Shown here in pieces: positions 18,391 through 28,291 of a stretch of 58,464 nucleotides of DNA (position 1 is its first letter; each line of letters starts with the position of its first letter). Under the pieces are notes generated by a model, which was given only the letters and a program-made list of their open reading frames with translations, made no database searches and had not been told where the DNA came from. Origin of the DNA: Acidobacteriota bacterium. GTDB lineage: Bacteria > Acidobacteriota > Terriglobia > Acidiferrales > UBA7541. The DNA is taken from positions 1 to 58,464 of the forward strand of contig QHYH01000127.1 in NCBI GenBank assembly GCA_003223215.1, read 5' to 3'. Position numbers and translations under genes: made by a program.

Positions 18391-18621
18391 AGCGGGACAA
18401 CAACGTGGGAGCGCTGGAACGGGGATCAAATGCGCGGTGACCCGAGTATGAATTCTTATAACCACTACGCATATGGTGCGGTTGGAGAGTGGCTGTACCG
18501 GTATGCTGCGGGTGTTGATACGGTTTCAAGCGATCCCGGGTTCCGCATCATTTACCTTCACCCGAACTTTGACGCTCGGCTGGGAAGCCTTTTCACCTAC
18601 AATTCATCGAGGAGATCGTGA
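18391..18621 (+). pseudogene. C-terminal fragment of a GH78 alpha-L-rhamnosidase
   Basis: The translation TTTWERWNG, then MNSYNHYAYGAVGEWLYRY and PGFRIIYLHP, matches the conserved end of the GH78 catalytic (alpha/alpha)6 barrel (TTIWERWDG, then NHYAxGxVGEWxY). Only about 76 codons remain before a stop, and nothing upstream encodes the rest of the enzyme. With the rhaT fragment it records a lost second rhamnoside-utilisation unit. Confidence 0.82.
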
Positions 18622-18624
18622 ACG

Positions 18625-19218
18625 ATGAAGTTGAAATTGCCTTCTGGGACGTTCGACGCCTACTTGTTCGACTGCGATGGGACAATCGCAGATTCGATGC
18701 CGCTGCACTACCTTGCATGGAGAACCGTTCTCGCAGAATGCGATTGCAGTTTTTCGGAGGATCTGTTTTATGCGTGGGCTGCTTTCGCCGTAGCAAAGAT
18801 AATCTCTCTTTTGAACGAAAAGCATGGATTGAACATGAATGTTGGAGAGGCGGCTCGAAGGAAAGAGGAACTTTATCTTGAAGCGCTTCCAAATCTAAGG
18901 GCCGTCCCTGAAGTGCTAGAACACATAAATTTGCAATATGGCCGGATTCCTTTGGCAGTCGTCTCAGGAAGCACTCGGGAATCGGTGAGCGCTTCGCTCT
19001 GTTCATTGCACCTGCTCGATAAGTTTGAGACGCTCGTTTGCGCTGGAGACTACAAGGAAGGCAAGCCAGACCCAGAAGCTTTTTTGATCGCCGCTGCTCG
19101 CCTGAATGTCAAACCTGAGTCGTGTTTGGTGTTCGAAGACGGGGAGTTCGGAATTGTAGCGGCTGAGGCTGCGGGGATGGCAACGGTGAAGGTTCCTTCG
19201 CGACGAGCAAGGCTATAG
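18625..19218 (+). CDS. HAD-IA phosphatase, YqaB-like
   Basis: A small-molecule sugar-phosphate phosphatase or mutase of 197 residues. Motif I is YLFDCDGTIADSMPLHYLAW, with the nucleophile Asp and acid/base Asp. Motif II is AVVSGSTRESV. Motif III Lys is in EGKPDPEAFL, and motif IV is VFEDGEFGIVAAEAAGM. The whole C-terminal half resembles Escherichia coli YqaB (fructose-1-phosphatase). The ATG at 18625 has GAGGAG about 10 nt upstream. It starts 3 nt after the GH78 fragment and may have belonged to that lost operon. The substrate is not determined by sequence. Confidence 0.85.
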   Translation: MKLKLPSGTFDAYLFDCDGTIADSMPLHYLAWRTVLAECDCSFSEDLFYAWAAFAVAKIISLLNEKHGLNMNVGEAARRKEELYLEALPNLRAVPEVLEHINLQYGRIPLAVVSGSTRESVSASLCSLHLLDKFETLVCAGDYKEGKPDPEAFLIAAARLNVKPESCLVFEDGEFGIVAAEAAGMATVKVPSRRARL

Positions 19219-19467
19219 AGAGTCGTGATCCCCACAGCACGGCAGCCCTAAAAAGAACGTTCAGGAGTGTCCATCGGGGAGTCTTTGGCAATCACAACTT
19301 GGCGCCATGGAGTCCGACAACACCCAGACCGGGAATGGGTTGTCCTATTTGGTCGCCTATGTGAGCAGCACACTCCTGCCAAGCGGAAAGGTCGACGACA
19401 GAAGGACTGACCACAACTTGCGCAGAGAATTCTCAATTTTGCTGTGGTCCCGGATCGTGTGTTCGAC

Positions 19468-22320
19468 TTATTCTTTGTTCCTCTCGGAGGTGCGAGCTAC
19501 TAACTGTGGTTTCCCGACAATCCCGGCAGGGAGAGGCTCAAGATGCTCAAGGTCCTGGTCGCTGAATCGTACCCCGTAGCGATCGTTTAGCAGACGATGA
19601 TCCGGCAGAGAGCGGCCGGCCATTCCATTGACGGCAAGGTTTCCTACGAGGATTTTGAACTGGTTTTCGCCAACATGCAGGAATTTCGTTACGTCCAGTT
19701 CGTAAGGCGGAAGCCATACCGATCCCGCCGTTTTCCCGTTCACAAATACTCGCGCGGCCTCGCGCACAGGACTGTCTAACCAAGCCTGCGCACGCGGCGT
19801 GCCGGAACCCGTGCCTTCGTTCCGGAACTCGGAAGGCCCTGTCGGCATCGCAACTGGCGTGCCCGGGCCAAAATCAAGATACACCTCCATTCCGGGCTTG
19901 AGCATATCGGCGGGCACGTTTACCGTCTTATCGTATTGCGAGAGTCCCGAATAATATTTTGTATTTTCATCGTCCGTCCAAGAATGGAGCTTGTCCATTT
20001 TCACTGACCGGTTCCCGGTCGGGCTAGAAAACGTCACGGACCAATCGGTTGTCAAATCGAGCGGCGGCGGCATGGTCTGAGGCTTGTTGTGACGCAGTTC
20101 GCGGCGCTTAACACCCGGCTTTTGCTGAGAAAACACGAGGACACAAGACTGGTAAGGAAGCAATGTCAGATCGATGGGAGAAACGGCCCCCAAACTTTGC
20201 ATCTCGCCGGAGACAGTGTTCCAAAGCTCAGCCTCCGTGGCCACGCGAAACGCGGCTTGGGTATGGACGGTCTGATTGGTGGTGTTTGCGAGAAAATACA
20301 GATCGGCCGATTCCAGTTTGCGGTGGATAAACCCCACGCCGGGAGCAGGAGGAGAGAAGGTTACGTCTGGCTTCATCAATTGATCGAGCGTGCGGCCGAG
20401 CTCCGAATCCGTCGCGAGAAAGTGGCCCCGCGCATTCGGCTCACGAAAAAGTTGTGCGGAAATCTCCTGGACCCCCGGCGTATCGGTTTTGGATTGCTCG
20501 AGCCCTGGAGCAAGAGAAGGCACTTTCCGCGTGGCGATGATCATCCCCCCAGACCGTGCGTACGATTCGATCTTGCGATAGGTAGAGAGCGGCAAGCGCT
20601 CAATACCGGGAAGAACCAATATAGGATAAGGAATCCCGACCCTCTCGATTGCCTCGGCGTCGATGAAATCAAAATTGAACCCGGCGTCGAGAACTTGCGA
20701 AATGGCCTCGCCACCTAACATTGCCGCAATGGTTTGATTTACGGAAATGCTTGCTCCCGGCGGCGGTAGATCCGTCCGGCTCTCGCCTGGCAAGCCGGAG
20801 AGCGTAGCTGTGAATTGCGCCCAAGCATCATCTGTCGGCAATAGCAACGCCACGTCATTCGCCGGGTTCCCCTGCCGCAGCAGAAGGCTCATGCGTTGGA
20901 GATAGCGTGTGACGTCCGGCATCACCAGCCACCATGGATTGTGTTCGTTGAAAGCCGCGGCGGCGTAGAAGTGCCAACCGGGTTCCCCCGCGGATTTGGG
21001 TGAATAGGGCCAGCCATGGCCGATCAATTGGTTGCTGCCTTCCAAAAAGTAGGTATCCGCAGCAGCCTTCATGTCCAGCGGAGTTGCGCGAAAGGCGGGC
21101 GAATGCAACCATGTCCATGTCTCGGAGGACGTAACCTGACGGTCATACACGTGGTTCGCAGAAGAAGCCCAGCGGACGGCTGAAAACTCCTTCCATTTCC
21201 ATCCTTCGCCTTCAGGCAAATCGACCAGCGCATTGCTCGAAAGCGTCACCGGCGGCGTGCCGTAATTTTGTGACCGAAACCTCGTGTTGTGCATGCCGGC
21301 CCACTCGCGGACTGGCTTGAGATAGTTCTCATCGGCGAGTTCCGCAAGCGTTTCGCCCCAATCGTGGCGGATGTCGCTTGCGAGCGGGCTATCCTTGCCA
21401 ACCAACTCGGGCAGATACGGGGTCAGGTCGTAACCGCGCCGCTGTCGAAACTCCTCGAGAAAATTGCGGGTCCAATCAGACCGGTACACTTCAAGGCTGT
21501 CGCTAAAGACGGCGTAAGGTGGATGCGATCCGAATGCCTGCATCAGGCGATCGCCCACTGCATGCAGGTAATTTTCAGTGGCCCGGCTGTCGTAGTGATC
21601 CACCACGAATCCTTCAGCGCGAATCGCCGACCGTTTGACTTGTTGTCCTGTGTGGCTGGCGATGAAAAACAACACGGCTTGCGATCCTTCGGCGCGCGGC
21701 AACCACAGTCGGCCGTCTCGAATGTCCGAGAGTCGCTGTGCATCTTCGGTTGCGATTCCATCCCGCGTGTTGCGAACCAGAAACGCAGCTATCAATTCCT
21801 CCCCAGCTTCCATTCCAGGAAGCGCAACCGAGCCTTCGCCGTCGGCAATCGGGGATGCGGTCACGCGCAACATTCCTGCAGACTCGGCCACCGCCACACT
21901 TGGACCACCGTACGGCCAGCCGCTGCCCAGCGTGAGATCGAAACGCAACCCGAGTTCGCGCGCTCGCCCGGCGGCAAAGCGCAGACTATCCAGATACTCG
22001 TCCGAAAGGAATGGGTAATTGTGAGTACCCGTTGCGGCATCGTCCAGTTTCAGCGGATAGGTCGTTTGAACTTCGACGCCTCCGATTCCGGCAGCCCTCA
22101 TGAGCTCGAGTTCTCTCTCCAACTCCTCTTTCGTGACGGAGGGGCCGAACCACCACCAACGCATCATGATTCGGCAATCGTCGGGAGGGTTCTCAAAAGA
22201 CTTCCGGAGGTCACTTATGGAATTTCCTCCGCTTCGGGTTTGCGCCGGAATCTGTGAACCCAAAAGCATTATCACAACCACGAAGGCTAGCAAAAGCTGA
22301 CGCTGGACTCTTTGCAGCAT
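19468..22320 (-). CDS. Secreted GH106-type alpha-L-rhamnosidase
   Basis: Predicted to release terminal L-rhamnose from glycosides outside the cytoplasm. From the ATG at 22320 the protein has 950 residues, beginning with a signal peptide (QRQLLLAFVVVIMLLGS). Signature stretches of the GH106 family are MMRWWWFGPSVTKEELEREL, then AAGIGGVEVQT, LRFDLTLGSGWPYGGPSV and YAVFSDSLEVY. A long middle barrel is followed by a C-terminal galactose-binding-like beta-sandwich (VYLDFGPGTPVAM, then RVFVNGKTAGSVWLPPYELD). The frame opens at a TTG (22359), but the ATG gives the proper signal peptide. It is the probable feeder for the rhamnose pathway at the left of the window. No partner gene is directly adjacent. 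Confidence 0.85.
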   Translation of the reverse strand: MLQRVQRQLLLAFVVVIMLLGSQIPAQTRSGGNSISDLRKSFENPPDDCRIMMRWWWFGPSVTKEELERELELMRAAGIGGVEVQTTYPLKLDDAATGTHNYPFLSDEYLDSLRFAAGRARELGLRFDLTLGSGWPYGGPSVAVAESAGMLRVTASPIADGEGSVALPGMEAGEELIAAFLVRNTRDGIATEDAQRLSDIRDGRLWLPRAEGSQAVLFFIASHTGQQVKRSAIRAEGFVVDHYDSRATENYLHAVGDRLMQAFGSHPPYAVFSDSLEVYRSDWTRNFLEEFRQRRGYDLTPYLPELVGKDSPLASDIRHDWGETLAELADENYLKPVREWAGMHNTRFRSQNYGTPPVTLSSNALVDLPEGEGWKWKEFSAVRWASSANHVYDRQVTSSETWTWLHSPAFRATPLDMKAAADTYFLEGSNQLIGHGWPYSPKSAGEPGWHFYAAAAFNEHNPWWLVMPDVTRYLQRMSLLLRQGNPANDVALLLPTDDAWAQFTATLSGLPGESRTDLPPPGASISVNQTIAAMLGGEAISQVLDAGFNFDFIDAEAIERVGIPYPILVLPGIERLPLSTYRKIESYARSGGMIIATRKVPSLAPGLEQSKTDTPGVQEISAQLFREPNARGHFLATDSELGRTLDQLMKPDVTFSPPAPGVGFIHRKLESADLYFLANTTNQTVHTQAAFRVATEAELWNTVSGEMQSLGAVSPIDLTLLPYQSCVLVFSQQKPGVKRRELRHNKPQTMPPPLDLTTDWSVTFSSPTGNRSVKMDKLHSWTDDENTKYYSGLSQYDKTVNVPADMLKPGMEVYLDFGPGTPVAMPTGPSEFRNEGTGSGTPRAQAWLDSPVREAARVFVNGKTAGSVWLPPYELDVTKFLHVGENQFKILVGNLAVNGMAGRSLPDHRLLNDRYGVRFSDQDLEHLEPLPAGIVGKPQLVARTSERNKE

Positions 22321-23440
22321 CTGCAATCCATTTGGGAGTGCCGTGATCTTGATACACAATCGTGGCCGGCCCTGCTATCGTAATCCCAGCTCCTCGATTA
22401 CCAGAGTACTCGGATCGGAGGGAGCACCCCTTGACCGTGTACTTCGATTAGTTGCTTGGGTTTCGCGGGCATCGCCGGCTCCGAAAAGAATAGTCACATT
22501 TCTATGAAACAGCAGCCGAAAAGAAACGAAAGGTCGCGGCCCTCCGCCCAACACGCTATGGAGTTGCACCAAGACAATCCGTCCCAGGAGAAGCGGCGGT
22601 TCGCGCAAGTTTACGAAATCGCGTTCCTTCCAGCTGTGTCGACTTTTCGCGAGATGTCTTTTCGAGTTGGGCTGTGCAGTGTCGGTAAGCTGCTGTCGCT
22701 GCTTATCGTTACGTAGGCTTTTGAAGCGAACGCTTGAGGACATTGCGGACATGATTTGCATCCGGGTCTTGTGGTGTCAACGTACTTTCTTCCGTGGTCG
22801 TGCTTGGCGAGGCGGGAGTGATCACGGAACCCGTAGCCCAGCTCGTCGTGAATAGTCATTGATTCACCCTCTATTGCCTGGTTTCGATCTGCATCCGCCG
22901 CTAGAAGACGCTAGCGGCAAGTGCGAACTTATCATAGCTGCTGTCGACCACCTGGAACCGAATAGGTGAAAAAGCCTAGCGAGAAGCCAGTCAAGGCTGG
23001 GTGACAAATGTTTCACTACAAAAGTCCCGGTAGGCAGCGCGCGCCTTGGCTGTGTCGCCTTGCACGGCGTGGACACGTCTTCCCGCCGGCTCGGAACGGT
23101 AGGAAAAGAAGTCCAAGGAGCCGAGGAGGAAGCTATGAACTACAAACTATCCGGAAACTCGATATCGCGCTTCCGGCCTACACCCTCACCACGGACGGCC
23201 TTCTCTTGTGTGCGGAAACATGCCCTACGGAACTTGTACTTACGCTAGCGATACGCCCTAGGCGCATGACACACCGTTCAAAGGACTTCCGTTCGATGAA
23301 CTCCGCACATGGCATCGTGAGACTCCCTTGTTTCTCTTGGATTTCCCCTGTTGACGGAACCTTTTCGATTTTCCATCGTCTACATCCCTGGAAAGTCGCC
23401 GGGAGGAGCCGTGTCTCCACAAGTTGCTCGAGGCCAGGTT
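22321..23440. other. 1.1-kb stretch without a recognisable gene
   Basis: Short frames occur on both strands (for example 22375-22761 and 22611-22859, minus; 23008-23568, plus), but none has family signatures. On the minus strand CAATAG (22876-22871) is followed 15 nt later by CTATTC, a weak echo of the rhamnose operator about 550 nt upstream of the GH106 gene. I see no convincing promoter there. Confidence 0.5.
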
Positions 23441-25120
23441 GTGTTCCTGGAGAATTTTCGTCGGGACTTGAGGTTTGCGTTTCGTACGATGAGGAAGGAC
23501 TACGGCTTCGCGATCTTTGCGATTTTGGTCGTGGGGCTAGGGATTGGGGCGAGCTGCACTATTTTTAGCGTGCTGAACACGATTTTGATTCGACCGCTGC
23601 CGTTTCGGGACCCCGACCGACTGGTGTGGGTGGCGAATCATACTGACGATACGAATGACATGTCCGGGAAGACGGTGCAGGTCGACTACTTGCTGGATTA
23701 CCGGGGAAAGAACCGGTCGTTTGAGGACTTAGCAGCGTATTTCGCGTTCTACGGCGTCAGAGACGCGAAATTGATTGGCGATGGACAGCCGGAGAGGTTG
23801 ACGAGCATTCCGGTGACGCAGAATTTTTTCCCCTTGCTAGGAGTTTCCCCGCAGATCGGACGTCAGTTCAGCGCGGAAGAATGCAAGTGGAATGGGCCGA
23901 AAGTGGTGATGCTGAGCGATGCGCTGTGGAGAAGGAGGTTTGCCGGGGATCCGAGAATTGTGGGGCGAACGCTGGCGTTTGACGGCGGTCCGGCAACGGT
24001 TGTGGGGGTGCTGCCGCAGGAGCGGGGCTACTGATCCGCAGCTTCTTGCGCGTGCTGGATGTCGACTTGGGTTTTCAGCCGGAGCGGGCCGCGGCTCTGC
24101 GGATTGACCCCAATGCTACGTATAAGACGCAAGAACAGAAAAACGCCTACTTCACGGAGGCATTGCACGGCGTACTGGACGTGCCTGGCATCGAAGCGGC
24201 GGGATTGTCGGATGCGCTGCCGCTCGGACGCAACCGGAACTGGGGCATCGCTGCGAAAGGCATGATTTACACGCCTCAGACCTATCCCTATGGATTTCCT
24301 CGCATCATCAGCGAAGGATACTTTCGAGCGATGGGCATCCCGTTGCGGACCGGACGGGATTTTACAGAGCGTGACACCAAGGGATCATTGCCCGTAATCA
24401 TTTTGAACGAAACGCTGGCGCGAAATTTGTGGCCCGGACAGGATCCCATTGGGAGAATTGTGCGGACGGACAATCCGGAACGCACGGTCCTGGGTGTGGT
24501 AGGTGACGTTCGCCACCTGGCGCTCGAAGAAGCGTCGGGAAACGAGTTTTACATTCCCATGCGGCAAACCGATGACTACGGCACGGTGGATCTTGTTGTG
24601 CGTACGTCCCTGCCCACGGCTCAATTGGCATCCCGGCTGCGCGAAGGGCTGCGGCCGGTTGAATCGAATCTACCGACTTCGGATTTGCGCACGCTCCAAA
24701 CGCTCGTAGACCGAGCGACTTCGCCCCGGCGTTTTGTGGCTTTATTGCTCGGTGGATTCGCGGGGTTTGCGCTGATTCTAGCGTCGGCTGGGAATTTATG
24801 CAGTGATCTCGTATTCGGTGAATCAGCGCCACACAGAGATTGGGATTCGGATGGCATTGGGCGCGTTGCCGACGGCGGTGAGGCAACTTATCTTGGCCGA
24901 GACTATGCGTTTGGCGGGAATGGGCGCGGCGATTGGACTGATTGGAGCGCTGCTGACAACGCGGCTGGCGACTTCGCTTTTGTATGGCGTGACCGCGACA
25001 GACCCTTTGACGTTCGGGGGGACGATTGCGATCCTTGCAGCCATGGCCGCGCTGGCAGGGTATTTGCCCGCACTGCGAGCGGCTCGGATTGAGCCGGTGA
25101 CGCTGTTAAGGTCCGAGTGA
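23441..25120 (+). pseudogene. ADOP-type ABC transporter permease with internal deletion and frameshift
   Basis: Acidobacterial duplicated-orphan permeases (MacB/FtsX-like) have two MacB-PCD/FtsX modules in about 800 residues. Here the first module is present (DLRFAFRTMRKDYGFAIFA, first membrane helix, then the periplasmic domain to VGVLPQERGY). The reading frame ends at 24032. The protein resumes in another frame at 24031 (LIRSFLRVLDVDLGFQPERA), which belongs to the second module, so roughly 350 codons are missing. One extra base near 24787 shifts the frame again before SYSVNQRHTEIGIRMALGA. The end (ARIEPVTLLRSE) is intact. A GTG at 23441 is the likely original start. Confidence 0.85.
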
Positions 25121-25399
25121 CGAAAGACCTCGCTTTCGCGGTCTTGCCGGCCTTTTGCGGCGATCATCAGTTGCGCCAGCCGGTTGCGCTTCGAGCACTC
25201 ATGCTGCTCGACAAAACCGCTTGGCTGGCTGCGGTGTGGCCAACGGTAAACCCTGGAACGCAGGAGTCTTCGCATTGCTCCCTCACATGGGACCAAGCGT
25301 TGAACGAACAGCCGTGGTGGGTCGTGAGTGGAAGTGTGCGGACGTTAGGAGTAGGACAGAGAGCAAGGCCATGCATCAAAGGACCAGCCAGATGATCTC

Positions 25400-26686
25400 T
25401 CAAAGTTGCGATGCCAGGCTCTCGAAGAGAAATAGACCGGATTTTCCGGCGACGACTATGTCCTGATCACCGTCCCCATCGATATCCACTACCGCGATTT
25501 GCATCCCTCCGCCGGTACGCGTGCTGTAGTCCAGAACATGCCTCTTCCACTGCACCGCGCCATCCACCATGATTCGCTCGTACCAGTAGACTCCGAGCGG
25601 CTCGTTGGCACCGGGATCATGGTCATGCGCATAGTAGCGTTTGCCGGTGATCAGTTCACGCCGTCCATCGCCATTCAAATCCGCCAAGGTCATCGCATGT
25701 GCCTGCGACCAGCTATTATCAATCAAATGCTTCGTCCACACGCGATTCCCCCGGGCATCCTTCTTCTGCTCATACCAGAAGATGCCGTAGTCGTGGGCCA
25801 GGCTGGTGATCAGATCGGGCAACCCATCGCCATTCACGTCTTCGGTGTAGATGAATCCGGTGGCGCCCAACTCAAACTCGGGATGAAACGTCCAGTCACC
25901 GTTCCTCGGGTCGCGCGGGGCCTCAAACCAGCCCTCAGGCGTGATAATGTCCGTATGCCCATCCCCGTTGACATCGCCCGCTCCGATTCCGTGCCCGTAA
26001 CTGCGGGGACTGATTTCATGTCGCACCCATGGGTCTCGACCGCCGCGTTCCGCCAGTTCATACCATGTCAACGGGAAGTCAAGCTTGCCGAACTGAGGCA
26101 AGAGCTGAAGGGGTTGGCCCGTATTCAGGATGTCAACCAAGAAGACAAACTCTACGGGAGAGCCGGACTCGATCAGGTGCTCACGCCAGGCGCCGCCGGA
26201 TTTGCCAGGATTCTCCCACCAGGTTAGAGGCTTCGACCAATAGGAACAACTGACGATGTCCGGATGGGCGTCGTGGTTCACGTCGATAGCCAGATCGCTC
26301 AGGTCCTCCAGGTAGTCGAACGTATAGGACAAGTCCCGGAACTTGTGTTTGAGGAAGCGCGGACCGAGGCCGGCTTCCGGGGGCCCTTGCTCGAACCAAT
26401 GCTCTCCCGAGATGATGTCCAGTCTGCCGTCTCCATTCATGTCGGCGACGGCAACCGTTTCGCTGATCCCCAGATCAAGCGTATGTTTGCGGAAAGGGAT
26501 GGCGTCGTCCCCCGCGGGTACCGTGGCGATATGGATGTAACGGTCTGGCTCACTTCGCGGCGAGACCAGCGAGCCGCTTTGTCGTATATGCTTCTGCCTT
26601 CGTGTATGAGCAAACGCAGCGGCCGGAACAATTGCGGCCACTGATTTCAGGAACTGCCTTCGTCCGCGCTTTCTCGAATCGTCCAA
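25400..26686 (-). CDS. Tat-exported VCBS/FG-GAP repeat protein
   Basis: A secreted beta-propeller-like protein of 428 residues. A twin-arginine signal (RKRGRRQFLKSVAAIVPAA) is followed by repeated Ca-binding blades of the DxNxDGxxDI type: VADMNGDGRLDIISG, AIDVNHDAHPDIVS, GDVNGDGHTDIITPEGW, EDVNGDGLPDLITS, ADLNGDGRRELITG and VDIDGDGDQDIVVAG. The start is a TTG 2 nt after the stop of the upstream isomerase gene, which suggests coupled translation. Similar proteins accompany sugar oxidoreductase operons in Acidobacteriota and Bacteroidota. Whether it binds glycans or acts as an enzyme is unknown. Confidence 0.85.
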   Translation of the reverse strand: MDDSRKRGRRQFLKSVAAIVPAAAFAHTRRQKHIRQSGSLVSPRSEPDRYIHIATVPAGDDAIPFRKHTLDLGISETVAVADMNGDGRLDIISGEHWFEQGPPEAGLGPRFLKHKFRDLSYTFDYLEDLSDLAIDVNHDAHPDIVSCSYWSKPLTWWENPGKSGGAWREHLIESGSPVEFVFLVDILNTGQPLQLLPQFGKLDFPLTWYELAERGGRDPWVRHEISPRSYGHGIGAGDVNGDGHTDIITPEGWFEAPRDPRNGDWTFHPEFELGATGFIYTEDVNGDGLPDLITSLAHDYGIFWYEQKKDARGNRVWTKHLIDNSWSQAHAMTLADLNGDGRRELITGKRYYAHDHDPGANEPLGVYWYERIMVDGAVQWKRHVLDYSTRTGGGMQIAVVDIDGDGDQDIVVAGKSGLFLFESLASQL

Positions 26687-26688
26687 CG

Positions 26689-27624
26689 TTAGCGTACCCC
26701 GCGCGCGCGTGCCGTCCGTTTGGTACTGACATCGATCTCCTGGCTCAACGCGGTGATGAACCGAAGCCCTTCCCGCGCAAGCTCGTCGCCTGAAGGAGCA
26801 AGATCGCGCCAGATGGCGGCTGCGGCAGCGAGCTCCGGCTCCGGCTGGGCGAAAGATTCAATGGTCATCCAGCCCTGGTATCCCATCTCTTTTAAAGCCC
26901 CGAGAATACCCCGCCAGTCGTTGTGTCCTGTACCGGGAACGCCTCGGTCATTTTCGGAGATATGCACGTGTCCAAGGTCCTTAGCGACGGCGCGAAGAGA
27001 ATCGGCAGGGTCTTTTTCTTCAATGTTTGCATGGAAGGTGTCGAAATGAATCAGCACATTCGGCTCGCCCACATCGTGGGCCAATTGAGACGCGTCGGCC
27101 AGAGTGTTGAGGAAATAGGTCTCAAAACGATTGAGTGGTTCGATGCAAAGCGTGATGCCAAACGTGCGGGCTCGCTCGGCGGCCGCGTGGAGGCCTTCTA
27201 CGGCTCGTTTCCATTCGTCGTCGGTCCTCGGCCGTCCACTCATCATGCCCAAGGCTGCATAGAGCGGGCCACAAATGAGCTTGCACCCGAGTTCCGCCGT
27301 ACGCGCAATGCATTGCTGCAAAAACTCCCCTCCGCGGGCACGTACCTGCGCATCCGCATCGATCAGGTTGGCCTCACGTGGTAAGACGCTGCAGGCGGTG
27401 CGCTCAAGACCTGCTCCATCCAGGATTCGCCTCACGGCCGGAATGCTGGCAGGTTCACTCGGCGACAAAAACAGTTCGACACCGTCGAACCCCCACTCGC
27501 GGATCCGAGAAAAAAGCGCCGAATGTTGCTCGGTTATCCGCGTGGTCCACACCATGGTATTGACGCCGTATTTCATGGCGGCAAGTGTTCTGCTGGGCTT
27601 AGTCGATTTGCTTCCGGTGTTCAT
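26689..27624 (-). CDS. Sugar phosphate isomerase/epimerase-fold enzyme (tagatose-3-epimerase-like)
   Basis: A xylose-isomerase-like TIM barrel of 311 residues. Visible metal ligands and neighbours follow the ketose 3-epimerase pattern: CIEPLNRFETYFLN (Glu), IHFDTFHANIEE (Asp and His), HVHISENDRGVPGTGH (His) and MTIESFAQPEP (Glu). The start at 27624 has GAGG 8 nt upstream and overlaps the preceding gene by 26 nt; an alternative ATG at 27576 gives the more usual N-terminus MKYGVNTMVW. In operons with GMC oxidoreductases, members of this fold are known to isomerise keto sugars or to split 3-keto-glycosides by beta-elimination. That role is inferred here. Confidence 0.85.
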   Translation of the reverse strand: MNTGSKSTKPSRTLAAMKYGVNTMVWTTRITEQHSALFSRIREWGFDGVELFLSPSEPASIPAVRRILDGAGLERTACSVLPREANLIDADAQVRARGGEFLQQCIARTAELGCKLICGPLYAALGMMSGRPRTDDEWKRAVEGLHAAAERARTFGITLCIEPLNRFETYFLNTLADASQLAHDVGEPNVLIHFDTFHANIEEKDPADSLRAVAKDLGHVHISENDRGVPGTGHNDWRGILGALKEMGYQGWMTIESFAQPEPELAAAAAIWRDLAPSGDELAREGLRFITALSQEIDVSTKRTARARGVR

Positions 27625-28219
27625 CGGAAAGGCCTCGCGGCGCCCGTGACCGTGGCGCCTGCCGCGTCTTTTCCCCTTGCTCTAGGGCCTGGTTAGGACC
27701 GATCGGATTGATAGCACAAGGTGGAAAAGCACTGAGATACGTGTTCCCCTGATACTGCAAATCCTGGTGGATGCCGATGGCCGACGTATAATATCCATTC
27801 ACCGTCATCTGCTTGAGAGTTCGAAAGAAGCGCTCGAGATCAGTAGTCGGGTGGTCCTCGTGTGCAGCTGATTTGGCAAGCGCCTCAGTGAGCGAGGATT
27901 TTCGGGCCTCCTCTTGCATTTGCATCAGGCCTTCGCGCCACTGCTTTTGGACCTCCCTACCGCTGGTCGAAACCATTAGGTCGGCGAAAAGGCTCACCTC
28001 GGCTGCTTTTGCGCCGGGCGCGTGATCGTCGGTGGGAATAATCATTTCCATAAGCTGGTCGAGCAGCTCCCGCTCTTCTGCGGTAAAGAACCGGAGTTTG
28101 TCGTCTCTCGCCAGCCCGCCCGCGCCCGTAGGTAAATGGCCCAGAGCAGGTGAGAGGGTGTCGAGTTTCGGTGCGAGAGCGCCGATAGCCGTGATTTTGA
28201 TCGCGGTTCTTCGTTTCAT
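27599..28219 (-). CDS. Gluconate 2-dehydrogenase subunit 3 family protein (GMC small subunit)
   Basis: A small Tat-exported subunit (206 residues) of a membrane-linked GMC dehydrogenase. The N-terminus MKRRTAIKITAIGALAP is a twin-arginine signal. The body carries the family pattern FFTAEERELLDQLMEMIIPT, then DHAPGAKAAEV, and ends with YQGNTYLSAFPPC. The ATG at 28219 has GGAG 5 nt upstream. Its stop lies inside the start of the isomerase gene and it begins 72 nt after the GMC gene. In gluconate and glucoside 3-dehydrogenases this subunit is needed for export of the catalytic subunit, which has no signal of its own, as here. Confidence 0.88.
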   Translation of the reverse strand: MKRRTAIKITAIGALAPKLDTLSPALGHLPTGAGGLARDDKLRFFTAEERELLDQLMEMIIPTDDHAPGAKAAEVSLFADLMVSTSGREVQKQWREGLMQMQEEARKSSLTEALAKSAAHEDHPTTDLERFFRTLKQMTVNGYYTSAIGIHQDLQYQGNTYLSAFPPCAINPIGPNQALEQGEKTRQAPRSRAPRGLSDEHRKQID

Positions 28220-28291
28220 ACAAGCTCCAACTTTCCTTCCGATGCCGCGCCTTCGAGGTTCCTCGAGCGTCGCTGGTTCGCGCAACAAGGT

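Noticed and set aside
22375-22761. Minus-strand 128-codon frame upstream of the GH106 gene
   Set aside because: No recognisable motif, Arg-rich, and no start signal; left as unassigned.
22850-22876. Fifth rhamnose operator (CAATAG-N15-CTATTC) upstream of GH106
   Set aside because: One arm is imperfect, no TTGACA overlaps it, and it is about 550 nt from the gene.
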